Assembly: GCA_049889095.1 (NCBI GenBank)
Contig: JBLJFK010000001.1
Direction: 5' to 3' (one strand)
DNA length: 64,000 nt
Origin: Ewingella sp049889095
GTDB lineage: Bacteria; Pseudomonadota; Gammaproteobacteria; Enterobacterales; Enterobacteriaceae
In this document: in pieces, positions 50,678 to 60,048 of the stretch
Layout: each line of letters opens with the position of its first letter
Numbering within the stretch: the stretch's first letter is position 1
Program-made: the position numbers and the translations under genes
Notes under the pieces: model-generated
Told to the model about the DNA's origin: nothing
Seen by the model: only the letters and a program-made list of their open reading frames with translations
Databases searched by the model: none

Positions 50678-53264
50678 GTCAACGCATTCTACTCAAGATT
50701 ACGTGAAGGCTTTGCCGCTTCCTGAAGAACAGAAAGCGGCTCTCACTCAGCAGCTCCCTTCTGCTGAAGGTGAGGCCTTTGCTACCGTACACCGCCGTTT
50801 AGGTGGTGCTTCAATGCAAACCAGCGATATTGCTGATCTCGATGCACCGCTGCTTTCTGTACAAGCTCGCCTGGCCGCCAGTTGGCCTGATGCGATGGAA
50901 AATGACAATTTGTCCAATGTGGACAACGAAGGCCGTGCCATCGTCAGTGCTATGCCGCCTATTAAGCGTTCCAGCATGTTCCCTGATGTCTGGCGCACGA
51001 ACCCGGTAGGCCGCTTCTGGGACACCATGATGGGGCGTGGCGCGGTTGCCCGTCGTTACAGCTCATCGGATATGCCGGAGTCAGAGAAAAGATGGCGTCA
51101 TGCCGGTTCGATGCGTCGTTATACCTTGTTGATCCTGATGTTGGTACAAACGGCGATCGCGACCTGGTATATGAAAACTATCCTGCCGTATCAGGGATGG
51201 GCGCTAATCGATCCTGCCGATATGTTCAATCAGGATTGGTTACAGTCCGTGCTGCAACTGCTGCCATATGTCTTACAGACCTGCATACTGGTGCTGTTTG
51301 CGATCCTGTTCTGTTGGGTTTCCGCCGGGTTCTGGACGGCACTGATGGGGTTTTTACAACTGCTCATCGGGCGGGATAAATACAGCATTACGGCCTCAAC
51401 AACTGGCCTTGAACCGCTGAACCCGAATAACCGCACCGCGCTTATCATGCCGATTTGTAATGAGGATGTGGAACGCGTATTTGCGGGTCTGCGGGCGACT
51501 TATGAATCTGTTAAAGCCACCGGCGACCTCGAACAATTTGATATTTACGTTCTAAGCGACAGCTACGATCCGGACATCTGCGTGGCAGAACAAAAAGCCT
51601 GGATGGAAGTTTGTCGTGATGTTGAGGGACATGGGCGTATTTTCTACCGTCGCCGACGTCGTCGCGTGAAACGCAAAAGTGGCAACATTGATGACTGGTG
51701 CCGTCGCTGGGGCGGAGAATACGCCTACATGGTTATTCTGGATGCCGACAGCGTCATGAGCGGTGAATGCCTTACCGGTCTGTCACGTCTGATGGATGCC
51801 AACCCAAACGCCGGTATTATTCAATCTGCACCAAAAGCGTCAGGGATGGATACGCTGTATGCGCGCTGCCAACAATTTGCTACCCGGGTTTACGGTCCAT
51901 TGTTTACTGCCGGTCTGCACTTCTGGCAACTGGGTGAATCACACTATTGGGGGCATAACGCCATCATTCGTGTGAAACCGTTCATCGAACACTGTGCGTT
52001 GGCACCCTTGCCGGGTGAAGGCTCATTTGCTGGTTCCATTATGTCACATGACTTTGTGGAAGCTGCGCTGATGCGTCGTGCCGGTTGGGGCGTTTGGATA
52101 GCTTATGACCTGCCGGGCAGTTACGAAGAGTTACCGCCGAATCTGCTTGACGAGTTGAAACGCGACCGTCGCTGGTGTCACGGTAACCTGATGAACTTCC
52201 GGTTGTTTCTGGTCAAAGGCATGCACCCGGTTCACCGTGCGGTGTTCCTGACCGGCGTTATGTCCTATCTGTCGGCGCCGCTGTGGTTTATGTTCCTGGC
52301 CTTATCCACGGCGCTCCAGGTGGTCCATACCCTGATGGAGCCTCAGTACTTTCTGCAACCACGGCAGTTGTTCCCGGTTTGGCCACAGTGGCGGCCTGAG
52401 TTGGCTATTGCACTGTTCTCAACCACGTTGATACTGCTGTTCCTGCCTAAACTCCTCAGTATCGTGCTGATCTGTGCGAAAGGTGCGAAAGAGTACGGCG
52501 GTAGTATTCGCCTGTTCCTGTCGATGCTGCTGGAAATGTTGTTCTCTGTTCTGCTTGCACCGGTGCGAATGCTATTCCATACCGTTTTCGTGGTCAGTGC
52601 TTTTCTAGGTTGGGAAGTTGTCTGGAATTCTCCGCAGCGTGACGATGATGACACTCCTTGGGGAGAAGCCTTTAAGCGTCATGGTTCGCAATTGCTGTTA
52701 GGCGCAGTGTGGGCCGGCGGAATGGCTTGGTTGGATCTGCGTTTCTTGTGGTGGTTGTCACCGATCGTTTTCTCACTGATTCTTTCACCGTTTGTATCCG
52801 TGCTGTCGAGCCGTGCAACGCTGGGGATCAAGAGCAAAAGGGCCAAACTTTTCCTGATACCAGAAGAGTACAACCCGCCGCGTGAACTGGTGGCGACAGA
52901 GGAATACCTCAAACTTAACCGTTCCCGTTTGCTGAAAAATGGCTTCATGCACGCGGTCTTTGACCCAAGTTTCAACGCATTGGCAACCGGTATGGCGACA
53001 TCACGCCATCTGCAGCGCGATAGCGTAGAAAATGGTCGTAAGCAACGCCTTGAGCAGGCATTCAAAACCGGTCCTAAGGCATTGGGCAAAGCAGACCGCC
53101 TGATTCTGCTCAGTGATCCGGTATTAATGGCGCGTCTGCACTCCGCTGTCTGGACTCAGCCAGACCAGCACGCCTGGAGCGCGTATTACAGTGAACTACC
53201 GCGTAACGTTCAGGCATTCCCTGAAACGCAAACGCTGGAAATGAAACCCGCGTTAAACGGGTAA
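50670..53264 (+). CDS. opgH: glucan glucosyltransferase H
   Basis: OpgH is an inner-membrane glycosyltransferase that polymerises glucose from UDP-glucose into the linear beta-1,2 backbone of periplasmic glucans; in E. coli it also delays division through FtsZ. The GT2 domain lies centrally with ALIMPICNEDVERVFAGLRA, VILDADSVMSG and the RRWCHGN motif, flanked by eight or so membrane helices. The N-terminal cytoplasmic region (about 110 residues) is the part that senses UDP-glucose and binds FtsZ in E. coli. Length is 864 residues, slightly longer than in E. coli (847). It starts inside opgG. Confidence 0.97.
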   Translation: MNKSTHSTQDYVKALPLPEEQKAALTQQLPSAEGEAFATVHRRLGGASMQTSDIADLDAPLLSVQARLAASWPDAMENDNLSNVDNEGRAIVSAMPPIKRSSMFPDVWRTNPVGRFWDTMMGRGAVARRYSSSDMPESEKRWRHAGSMRRYTLLILMLVQTAIATWYMKTILPYQGWALIDPADMFNQDWLQSVLQLLPYVLQTCILVLFAILFCWVSAGFWTALMGFLQLLIGRDKYSITASTTGLEPLNPNNRTALIMPICNEDVERVFAGLRATYESVKATGDLEQFDIYVLSDSYDPDICVAEQKAWMEVCRDVEGHGRIFYRRRRRRVKRKSGNIDDWCRRWGGEYAYMVILDADSVMSGECLTGLSRLMDANPNAGIIQSAPKASGMDTLYARCQQFATRVYGPLFTAGLHFWQLGESHYWGHNAIIRVKPFIEHCALAPLPGEGSFAGSIMSHDFVEAALMRRAGWGVWIAYDLPGSYEELPPNLLDELKRDRRWCHGNLMNFRLFLVKGMHPVHRAVFLTGVMSYLSAPLWFMFLALSTALQVVHTLMEPQYFLQPRQLFPVWPQWRPELAIALFSTTLILLFLPKLLSIVLICAKGAKEYGGSIRLFLSMLLEMLFSVLLAPVRMLFHTVFVVSAFLGWEVVWNSPQRDDDDTPWGEAFKRHGSQLLLGAVWAGGMAWLDLRFLWWLSPIVFSLILSPFVSVLSSRATLGIKSKRAKLFLIPEEYNPPRELVATEEYLKLNRSRLLKNGFMHAVFDPSFNALATGMATSRHLQRDSVENGRKQRLEQAFKTGPKALGKADRLILLSDPVLMARLHSAVWTQPDQHAWSAYYSELPRNVQAFPETQTLEMKPALNG

Positions 53265-53298
53265 AGCGAGTAAACTGAATTACGCGAAATAAAATAGT

Positions 53299-53329
53299 GG
53301 GCAGTATGCTAAGCATGCTGCCCTTTTTA
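53299..53329 (+). terminator. terminator after opgGH
   Basis: GGGCAGTATGC and GCATGCTGCCC pair around TAA with one T-G pair in the middle, and TTTTTA follows. Confidence 0.9.
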
Positions 53330-53353
53330 TCGGCTTAAACGGGTAGGCGAGAA

Positions 53354-53599
53354 GTGATTAAACGTTTTATCTTGCGCGCCACAGTAGTGATAGTTGCGTC
53401 GGTAACGCTGACGGGCTGCGGCAGTATTATTAGCCGTATGGTGCCCGGTCAGGGACACGGTGATCAATACTATCCCGGCGTACAGTGGGATGTGCGGGAA
53501 GGCGCCTGGCGGTATGTGACTGTTATCGACGTGCCACTTTCCATGATTGTCGATACCTTCATGTTGCCAATCGATGCCCGCCATGGGCCATACGAGTAA
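53354..53599 (+). CDS. yceK: YceK family lipoprotein
   Basis: The 81-residue product has a lipobox TLTGC (Cys22) and the DUF1375 pattern GVQWDV and IDVPLSMIVDTFMLPIDARH near the C-terminus, as in E. coli YceK. It is an inner- or outer-membrane-bound small lipoprotein of unknown function. It starts with GTG preceded by AGGCGAG. The gene lies between opgH and msyB as in E. coli. Confidence 0.93.
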   Translation: MIKRFILRATVVIVASVTLTGCGSIISRMVPGQGHGDQYYPGVQWDVREGAWRYVTVIDVPLSMIVDTFMLPIDARHGPYE

Positions 53600-53615
53600 G
53601 ATTAAAGGTGCAGCG

Positions 53616-54023
53616 TCAGTCTATATCGCGGCCAGGATAGTCATCTTCGTCATCCCATTCGCTGGCAGCGGCTTGACCTTCTTCACTGTCTAGCGGCGGT
53701 TCATGTTGATATTCGCCTTCATCCCACTCATACAGCGTACTTTCTTCCAGCCACTCCTCTTCCAGCTCGCGTTTATCATAATCGTCATCAAAAATAGCTT
53801 GTGCCGCAGCGCCGCTGCGAAAAGTCAGGCTTTCAATCGACTCGCCTTCTTTAGAAAAAAATTCCGCCTGCCACATGACGTCACCGTCCTGCAAAATGTA
53901 CTTTTGCAGATTAAATTGTTCAGGCACGGGTGTTTCGTCACTGTCTGTGGTGTTCTGCGCTGACTCAATAAATTCTTCGCGGGCGGCATCAACAGCTTCT
54001 TCCAGGGTTGCGTACATGCTCAT
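53616..54023 (-). CDS. msyB: acidic protein MsyB
   Basis: MsyB is an acidic cytoplasmic protein that in excess suppresses secY/secA export defects in E. coli. The 135-residue product matches in MYATLEEAVDAAREEF, KYILQDGDVMWQAEFF and the acidic LYEWDEGEYQHEPPLDSEEG tail. It is about 10 residues longer than the E. coli protein. AGGAG lies six bases before the ATG. Confidence 0.94.
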   Translation of the reverse strand: MSMYATLEEAVDAAREEFIESAQNTTDSDETPVPEQFNLQKYILQDGDVMWQAEFFSKEGESIESLTFRSGAAAQAIFDDDYDKRELEEEWLEESTLYEWDEGEYQHEPPLDSEEGQAAASEWDDEDDYPGRDID

Positions 54024-54107
54024 CTTTTTCTCCTGAGTTGCTTTCGCCGGGCTTCCGGCTAGTGTTTAATGAAATCTTTAGTAATTAAGGGGTAACGTGA
54101 CGCAGAA

Positions 54108-54127
54108 AAAAAGTCAGCTGACTTTTT
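54108..54127. promoter_or_regulatory. 20-base perfect palindrome between msyB and VOC gene
   Basis: AAAAAGTCAGCTGACTTTTT is fully self-complementary without a loop, located 85 bases upstream of msyB and 118 bases upstream of the divergent VOC gene. This is a good position for an operator; no protein is known to me to bind it. Confidence 0.5.
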
Positions 54128-54244
54128 CTCTTACTCACTAATTGTTGATGCTATGGCCAGGGATGCAAGTTTTCGACGCCCGATAGCGCATAAATTGATT
54201 AGTTTTAGCTATTTTTAAAGCTGAGTACTTACCGGGAGAAGCCT

Positions 54245-54643
54245 ATGATTCCACGCGAAAGTGTTTTACGTATTGCTCGTCCAACCGACAATCTGCAACG
54301 TATAGCGCAGATGTATCGTGATGGGTTGGGTTTCGAATTACTGGGTGAGTTCAACGATCATTTGGGTTTTTACGGCGTGTTGATAGGCCATACGCAACAT
54401 CACTATCATCTGGAATTTACCCATCATCTGGAAACAAAGGTCGGTAGGGCACCTACGCAGGATAATTTATTAGTATTCTATATGCCGGATGTGCAGGGAT
54501 GGCAAAAACAGTGCGAACAAATGCAAACTGCCGGTTTTATGGAAGTAGCTTCATACAATCCCTATTGGGATCACACCGGCAAAACATTTGAAGATATCGA
54601 TGGTTATCGCGTGGTGCTTGCTCAGCGTGGATGGACCCTCTGA
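54245..54643 (+). CDS. VOC/glyoxalase-fold protein, YycE-like
   Basis: The 132-residue protein has the two beta-alpha-beta-beta-beta modules of the vicinal oxygen chelate superfamily: LRIARPTDNLQRIAQMYRDG and LVFYMPDVQGWQKQCEQM, ending DIDGYRVVLAQRGW. It resembles Bacillus YycE. The metal-ligand residues His/Glu are plausibly HYHLEF and the final region. Substrate is unknown. GGGAG precedes the ATG. Confidence 0.78.
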   Translation: MIPRESVLRIARPTDNLQRIAQMYRDGLGFELLGEFNDHLGFYGVLIGHTQHHYHLEFTHHLETKVGRAPTQDNLLVFYMPDVQGWQKQCEQMQTAGFMEVASYNPYWDHTGKTFEDIDGYRVVLAQRGWTL

Positions 54644-54649
54644 CGAGGA

Positions 54650-55888
54650 TTAGTCGACCATTGCCTGGCGTGGCCGGCGTTGCAGACACCAGTAAGAGTA
54701 AAGGGTATTGAACAACACGACCAGCGCAGTAACGATGAATACCGTTCGGAAGCCGTAACTTGCAGATACAGCAGCGCCCAGCAGCGGGCCTGTTACATTG
54801 CCAACGTCTCGAAACGACTGGTTATAGCTGAAGACCCTGCCTGCGACCTGATTAGTGCAATTATAAATCAGCAGAGTCTGGACCGCAGGCAATAAGGCAC
54901 CGTCGGCGGCACCGAGCATAAAACGCAGGATCCCGAGTTGCAGCGGGTTTTGCACAAAAGCCATGGGGATCAGTAGCAGTACCGATAAGGCGAGCATCGC
55001 GACCAGAATCCTTTCCGGCCCGATCCTGTCACCCAGTTTTCCAAGCTTCGGAGCACTCATCAGTGCGGCAACGCCGGGCACTGAGGCAATCATCCCGCTG
55101 ATAAATGCCAGATTCTGTGTATTGCCTGCCAGCTCGCGTACATAGAGCGTCAGGATTGGCGCAATCGAGCCGGTCGCCACCTGAATGATCATGGTGGTAA
55201 TAAATAAAAATAGCACCAGTCGGGGATTTTTCAGCGAGGCAAAAACTTGCTTGCGATTAAGCATGTCTTTTTTATGGATTGGAACAAACTGCTCGCGAAT
55301 GCAATAAAGCGTCATCAGGAAGCACAAAAACAGTACGCTGGCTGTGATGAAAAATACTGGCCGCAATCCGTAACTATCAGCCAGTAACCCGCCGACCAAG
55401 GGGCCCAGCAACGCACCGCTAACGCCACCTGTAGATAGCGTACCCAGTGCCCAGCCACTCTTATTGCGGGGAATTTGGGTAGCGATCAGCGCATTGGCAT
55501 TGGGAACAAAACCACCCAGTAACCCAAGCAGAGCGCGCAGGAAGAGAAACTGCCAGATATTTTGCGCAAATCCCATCAACACCATCACGATAGACATGCC
55601 CAACGCTGAACGCAGCAGCATAATTTTACGGCCTTTACGGTCAGCCAGACTGCCCCAAAAGGGTGATGCGATGGCGGAAAACAGAAACGTAATACTGAAC
55701 ACCAACCCGGACCACATATTCAGGGATCCATGGCCAGTAACGCCAAGAGTTTCAACATAAAGCGGTAGGAAAGGCATGATCAGACTAAACGCAGCACCGG
55801 TAAGAAAACAGCCGATCCAGGCGACGAAGAGATTACGTTTCCAATTTATTGGAGAAGGTGCTTTTTCTGGTGCAGGTTCCAACGTCAT
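54650..55888 (-). CDS. mdtG: multidrug efflux MFS transporter MdtG
   Basis: MdtG is a 12-helix drug:H+ antiporter (E. coli: fosfomycin and deoxycholate resistance). The sequence agrees closely with E. coli MdtG, e.g. GGFVPNANALIATQIPRNKSGWALG and GDRIGPERIL. In this family the A-motif is SLADRKGRKIMLL. The start is uncertain: ATG codons at 55888, 55912 and 55960 are in frame, none with a clear ribosome site, and 55888 gives the length closest to E. coli (412 residues). It lies between msyB/VOC and lpxL as in E. coli. Confidence 0.93.
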   Translation of the reverse strand: MTLEPAPEKAPSPINWKRNLFVAWIGCFLTGAAFSLIMPFLPLYVETLGVTGHGSLNMWSGLVFSITFLFSAIASPFWGSLADRKGRKIMLLRSALGMSIVMVLMGFAQNIWQFLFLRALLGLLGGFVPNANALIATQIPRNKSGWALGTLSTGGVSGALLGPLVGGLLADSYGLRPVFFITASVLFLCFLMTLYCIREQFVPIHKKDMLNRKQVFASLKNPRLVLFLFITTMIIQVATGSIAPILTLYVRELAGNTQNLAFISGMIASVPGVAALMSAPKLGKLGDRIGPERILVAMLALSVLLLIPMAFVQNPLQLGILRFMLGAADGALLPAVQTLLIYNCTNQVAGRVFSYNQSFRDVGNVTGPLLGAAVSASYGFRTVFIVTALVVLFNTLYSYWCLQRRPRQAMVD

Positions 55889-56181
55889 AAAATACCGATG
55901 AAAGTGGTTCATTGATTCTGAGATGCTGCTGAAAGCAGGACAGAGAAGCTTAACTATCATTTAGCTGGATAATTATGCGCCTAATAATCAGTCACATCAA
56001 TGATGTTACGAAAAAGTTAACGCGAAAATAAAATACGGGTTCATTAATTTTATGCAGAGAATACCGATCAAAGGGCAAGTCAATAGAAGAGCGAAAATAG
56101 TGAGTCAAGGCTGGCGGCGTTAGGGTCATTAAGGATCCAGACTGACTGCTGCGGCATCAGCCTGGATCTTGCTTAGGCTTT

Positions 56182-57114
56182 CTAATCTACCGCCTTATAC
56201 AACGAAGGCTCGCCTTCAGGGCGGGTCTTAAAGCGACGGTGGAGCCACATGTATTGCTCGGGTGCCAGACGAATTTCATTTTCCACCACTTTGTTCATAT
56301 AGGTAGCGGCAACGACTTCATCATCCAGCGGGAAATTATCCACTGCGGGATGCAGCAATAATTCATAGCCTTTACCACCTTCAAGGCGGCGCGGTGTAAA
56401 CGGAATAATCGCCGGTTTACCCATACGCGCCAACAGGTAGGTGCCAGTTGTGGTGGCGGCTTTATCCACGGCAAAGAAGGGTACAAAGACGCTGCTGCGC
56501 GGGCCGTAATCGTGGTCAGGGGCATACCAGATAATGTCACCCTGTTTCAGGCTGCGTATCATCCCTCTCAGATCTTTGCGGTCAACCATTGCCTTATTAG
56601 AACGCATGCGACCCTTAGTTTGGATCCAGTCCATTAGCTTATTATCATGTGGACGATAAACACCAACACCTGGATTATGAATGCCGAAGACACGGGCACC
56701 TAACTCGAGCGTTAGGAAATGTACGCCGATCAACAAAACACCTCGCTGCTGATCGCGGGCTTTCTGAATATGTTCCAGTCCGCTGACTTTAAACCAGCGT
56801 TCGATCCGCCGGTCTGGCCAGAACCATGCCATACCCGTTTCAAACAGGCCCATACCGACTGACTCAAAATTCTTCAGCACCAGGTGATCGCGCTGTTCAC
56901 GGCTCATTGCCGGGAAGCAGAGCTCAATATTGCGCTGGGCGATATGAAGACGGCGTTTTAAAAAACGCATTGAGAAGCGACCGAGACCTGTACCCAGACG
57001 GTAAATAACCGGATAAGGCAGAAGCACAAGTAAGTAAAGCAATCCTAAGCCTATCCAGGTTAACCAGTAACGCGGATGCAGCAGGGAAAGTGTAAAGGTC
57101 GGTATCTGAGTCAT
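56182..57114 (-). CDS. lpxL: lipid A lauroyltransferase
   Basis: LpxL adds a lauroyl chain to Kdo2-lipid IVA on the cytoplasmic face of the inner membrane. The HxxxxE/D catalytic motif is HFLTLE near residue 132, with RSNKAMVDRKDLRGMI and PDHDYGPRSSVFVPFFA also typical. One N-terminal membrane anchor is present (WLTWIGLGLLYLLVLLPYPV). Length is 310 residues, as in E. coli (306). It stands alone after mdtG. Confidence 0.96.
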   Translation of the reverse strand: MTQIPTFTLSLLHPRYWLTWIGLGLLYLLVLLPYPVIYRLGTGLGRFSMRFLKRRLHIAQRNIELCFPAMSREQRDHLVLKNFESVGMGLFETGMAWFWPDRRIERWFKVSGLEHIQKARDQQRGVLLIGVHFLTLELGARVFGIHNPGVGVYRPHDNKLMDWIQTKGRMRSNKAMVDRKDLRGMIRSLKQGDIIWYAPDHDYGPRSSVFVPFFAVDKAATTTGTYLLARMGKPAIIPFTPRRLEGGKGYELLLHPAVDNFPLDDEVVAATYMNKVVENEIRLAPEQYMWLHRRFKTRPEGEPSLYKAVD

Positions 57115-57530
57115 AAGCTCTCTGCGTCAGTGTCGAAGTAAGAAAATATAAGCTCTGTCTTATGCAGTAGCCGCAACGGAAAAACGCCACAGCCTGACCA
57201 ATATGGCCACGGTGATTCATTTCCTGAATAGGAGTAACACATTATGGCACTTTTTGGGTTTCAGGTGAAAATGAATGGCATTAGTAGCTAATTTGATCGA
57301 CATCTGTGTATGAAAAGACCAGATGGTGATCTTTTTATGAGTAGATGTGCTGAAAATGGTGTTATTCAGTCCAATTAAATATCGGCAAACAGTGCTGTTT
57401 TGTCAATTATACTGGCGATTTTATTGGCCTATTTGTTTATGTTTATTATGGTGAATATGCGGAAGGTAAAGGGGTAATTGGCGCAATAAGAAGGGCAACT
57501 TTAGGTTGCCCGTTATAAGGTGTATGGAAG
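57115..57530. other. intergenic region upstream of lpxL
   Basis: These ~415 bases hold no long frame. A 15-codon frame at 57244 (MALFGFQVKMNGISS) has TAGGAG nine bases upstream and could be a small gene, but I see nothing to support it. A GGGCAAC/GTTGCCC hairpin at 57493-57511 may end the OYE-like transcript. Confidence 0.4.
57493..57516 (-). terminator. terminator after OYE-like gene
   Basis: GGGCAAC and GTTGCCC form a 7-base stem; on the minus strand it is followed by TTCTTATT. It lies 15-38 bases after the gene's stop. Confidence 0.6.
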
Positions 57531-58628
57531 TTACTCAGCGGAAAATAGCCCTTTAACGTTATGAGGTTCGCTGCGCCAGTATTGTTTAGGTGCGCTGATT
57601 TTCGCACCCAGTTTTGCTGCCGCATGCCATGGCCAGCGTGGGTTATAAAGAATCCCGCGCGCCAGGGCTATCATATCAGCTTGGCCGGTGCTGATGATGC
57701 CTTCCGCCTGCTCCGGTTCGGTTATAAGGCCTACGGCGATCACCGGCATATTCACTTCCTGTTTAATCCTTTCCGCGAAGGGCACTTGATAGTTAGGGCC
57801 AACGCTGATTTCTTGCTGTGGACTTAACCCACCGCTGGAGACATGGATGTAGTCACAACCCAATTTATCCAGTGCTTTAGACAGGGCGACAGACTGCTCA
57901 AGATCCCAACCGCCATTAACCCAGTCGGTTGCTGAAATACGCACGCCAATCGGTTTGTTCGCAGGGAAGACCGCGCGCAACTCCTGGAAGATCTCCAGCA
58001 GCAGGCGCATGCGGTTTTCCAGTGAGCCACCGTACTGATCGGTGCGTTGGTTTGCGAGGGGTGACAGGAACTGGTGCAATAGATAGCCGTGCGCACTGTG
58101 CAGTTCGAGCAGATCAAAGCCCAGACGGTCGGCCCGTTTGGCAGAATCCACATAGGCTTGCTTCAATTGGGCAATCCGCTCTAACGTCATGGCTTGCGGC
58201 GCGGCGTCTGTTTCTGAAAATGGCACTACGGACGGCGCAATAGTTTGCCAGCCACCTTGTTCCGGCGTCAGTTGTTTTCCGCCTTCCCAGGGCGCCTGGC
58301 ATGAGGCTTTACGGCCGGCATGCCCCAGTTGCAGTCCAAGCGGAATGCGGCTGTTATCCCGAATTGACGTCAGCAGACTTTTCATTGCGGCTTCGGTTTC
58401 ATCGTCCCACAGGCCTAAATCCTGTGGCGTGATGCCGCCAATGGCTTCGACGGCGGTTGCTTCAAGGATCAACAGCCCTGCGCCGGAAAAAGAGAGTTGC
58501 CCCAGATGCGCATGGTGCCATGAGGTTGCTTTACCGTGATCCGAGGAATATTGGCACATTGGCGCGATGACAATGCGGTTAGCTAAGGTCAAATTACCCA
58601 GTGAAATTGGTTCGAAAAGCTTGCTCAT
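57531..58628 (-). CDS. NADH:flavin oxidoreductase, YqjM-type old yellow enzyme
   Basis: The 365-residue flavoenzyme reduces activated alkenes or related electrophiles with NAD(P)H in this family. The YqjM-class Cys is in RIVIAPMCQYSSDHG near residue 25, followed by GLQLGHAGRKA, the ELHSAHGYLLHQFLSPLANQRTD segment, and the FMN-phosphate region VGLITEPEQAE. Function in this organism is unknown; detoxification is likely. It stands alone. Confidence 0.88.
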   Translation of the reverse strand: MSKLFEPISLGNLTLANRIVIAPMCQYSSDHGKATSWHHAHLGQLSFSGAGLLILEATAVEAIGGITPQDLGLWDDETEAAMKSLLTSIRDNSRIPLGLQLGHAGRKASCQAPWEGGKQLTPEQGGWQTIAPSVVPFSETDAAPQAMTLERIAQLKQAYVDSAKRADRLGFDLLELHSAHGYLLHQFLSPLANQRTDQYGGSLENRMRLLLEIFQELRAVFPANKPIGVRISATDWVNGGWDLEQSVALSKALDKLGCDYIHVSSGGLSPQQEISVGPNYQVPFAERIKQEVNMPVIAVGLITEPEQAEGIISTGQADMIALARGILYNPRWPWHAAAKLGAKISAPKQYWRSEPHNVKGLFSAE

Positions 58629-58900
58629 AGTTTCCTCAATGCCGTTGATGAATACATGATTGTGAACAACATAATTAATGTTCGCTCAGCGTAAAGTATC
58701 GTATTTCTGTGATTCTGCATGAACAGGTTCCCGTTTCTGCGCTGTTTTGCGGTAAAACGTCACAACGGGATATGCCGTCGTCGTGGCTTTAATGTATAAT
58801 ATTGCCGCTTGAAAAGTCGCATTGGTGTAGCCCGATGCGGCTACACCATCTTCAAAGATGTCCATTAATACAGCCTCCATGAAAGACAGGAACGTACACC
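58629..58900. promoter_or_regulatory. trhO upstream region with hairpin
   Basis: A GGTGTAGCC/GGCTACACC 9-base stem (58824-58832 and 58839-58847) with loop CGATGC lies 54 bases before the trhO ATG. The divergent OYE-like and trhO promoters should be here. An open frame on the minus strand covers the palindrome but has no ribosome site. Confidence 0.55.
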
Positions 58901-59956
58901 ATGCCAGTGTTACATAACCGAATTTCTAACGAGGAACTGAAGGCACGCATGCTGGCCGAAACCGAGCCGCGTACCACAGTTTCTTTTTATAAATATTTTC
59001 ATATTGATGATCCGAAAGCTTTCCGCGATGTGCTCTACATCTTCCTGACCAAACTCAATGTGTTTGGCCGTATTTATGTAGCGAAAGAAGGCATCAATGC
59101 GCAAGTCAGCGTTCCGCAAAGCCAGTTCGGCACGTTTAAAACTGAGCTTTTTGCCAGCCACCCGATGCTCGATCACGTTCGGCTGAATGTCGCGCTGGAA
59201 GATGATGGAAAATCCTTCTGGGTACTGCGCCTCAAAGTGCGTGAGCGTATCGTTGCCGATGGTATTGACGACGAGACGTTTGACCCATCAAACGTGGGGC
59301 AATACCTTAAGGCCGAGCAGGTTAATGCCATGATCGACGATCCTGAAGCGGTGTTCGTCGACATGCGTAATCACTACGAATACGAGGTCGGGCATTTTGA
59401 TCAGGCGCTGGAAGTGCCGTCGGATACTTTCCGCGATCAGCTGCCGATGGCTGTCGATATGCTCCAGGAAGACAAAGACAGAAAAATCGTCATGTATTGC
59501 ACCGGCGGAATTCGCTGTGAAAAAGCCAGTGCTTACATGTTGCATAAAGGTTTTAAAAACGTGTATCACGTGGAAGGCGGCATCATTGAATATGCCCGGC
59601 GTGCCAAAGAGCAGGGTTTACCGATAAAATTTAAAGGAAAAAACTTTGTCTTTGATGAACGTATGGGAGAGCGGATTTCTGAAGATGTGATTGCGCACTG
59701 CCACCAGTGCGGTATAGCCTGTGACGATCACACCAACTGCAAAAATGACGGCTGCCATCTCCTTTTTATTCAGTGTCCAATCTGCGCTACGAAATTTAGC
59801 GGTTGTTGCAGTGAAATTTGCCAGACTGAGCTGAAGTTACCGCGTGAAGAGCAGCGGGCTTTGCGTGCTGGACGTGAGAATGGCATCAAGATCTTCAACA
59901 AATCTAAAGGCCTGTTGCAGACCACCATGCATATTCCGTCACCGGAAAAAGAGTGA
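58901..59956 (+). CDS. trhO: tRNA U34 hydroxylase TrhO (rhodanese-like)
   Basis: TrhO (formerly YceA) makes 5-hydroxyuridine at tRNA position 34, using oxygen. The rhodanese domain is near residues 130-220 with the active Cys in YCTGGIRCEKASAYM. An N-terminal acylphosphatase-like domain (GRIYVAKEGINAQVS) precedes it and a Cys-rich C-terminal region (CHQCGIACDDHTNCKNDGC, CPICATKFSGCCSEIC) follows, as in E. coli. Length is 351 residues. Confidence 0.95.
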   Translation: MPVLHNRISNEELKARMLAETEPRTTVSFYKYFHIDDPKAFRDVLYIFLTKLNVFGRIYVAKEGINAQVSVPQSQFGTFKTELFASHPMLDHVRLNVALEDDGKSFWVLRLKVRERIVADGIDDETFDPSNVGQYLKAEQVNAMIDDPEAVFVDMRNHYEYEVGHFDQALEVPSDTFRDQLPMAVDMLQEDKDRKIVMYCTGGIRCEKASAYMLHKGFKNVYHVEGGIIEYARRAKEQGLPIKFKGKNFVFDERMGERISEDVIAHCHQCGIACDDHTNCKNDGCHLLFIQCPICATKFSGCCSEICQTELKLPREEQRALRAGRENGIKIFNKSKGLLQTTMHIPSPEKE

Positions 59957-59993
59957 TTTTTTTGGCAGTATGGTATTGATTTAATTTAGATAA

Positions 59994-60022
59994 AAAAGGG
60001 CTCAGAAGGTTGAGCCCTTTTC
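59994..60022. terminator. bidirectional terminator between trhO and yceI
   Basis: AAAAGGGCTCA and TGAGCCCTTTT pair around GAAGGT between the two convergent genes. Confidence 0.92.
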
Positions 60023-60048
60023 CATTGCAGTTTAATTCGACAGGAGGA

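Noticed and set aside
58686..58880. 64-residue frame on the minus strand upstream of trhO
   Set aside because: It has no ribosome site, overlaps the trhO promoter/hairpin region and resembles no known protein (it is not BssS).
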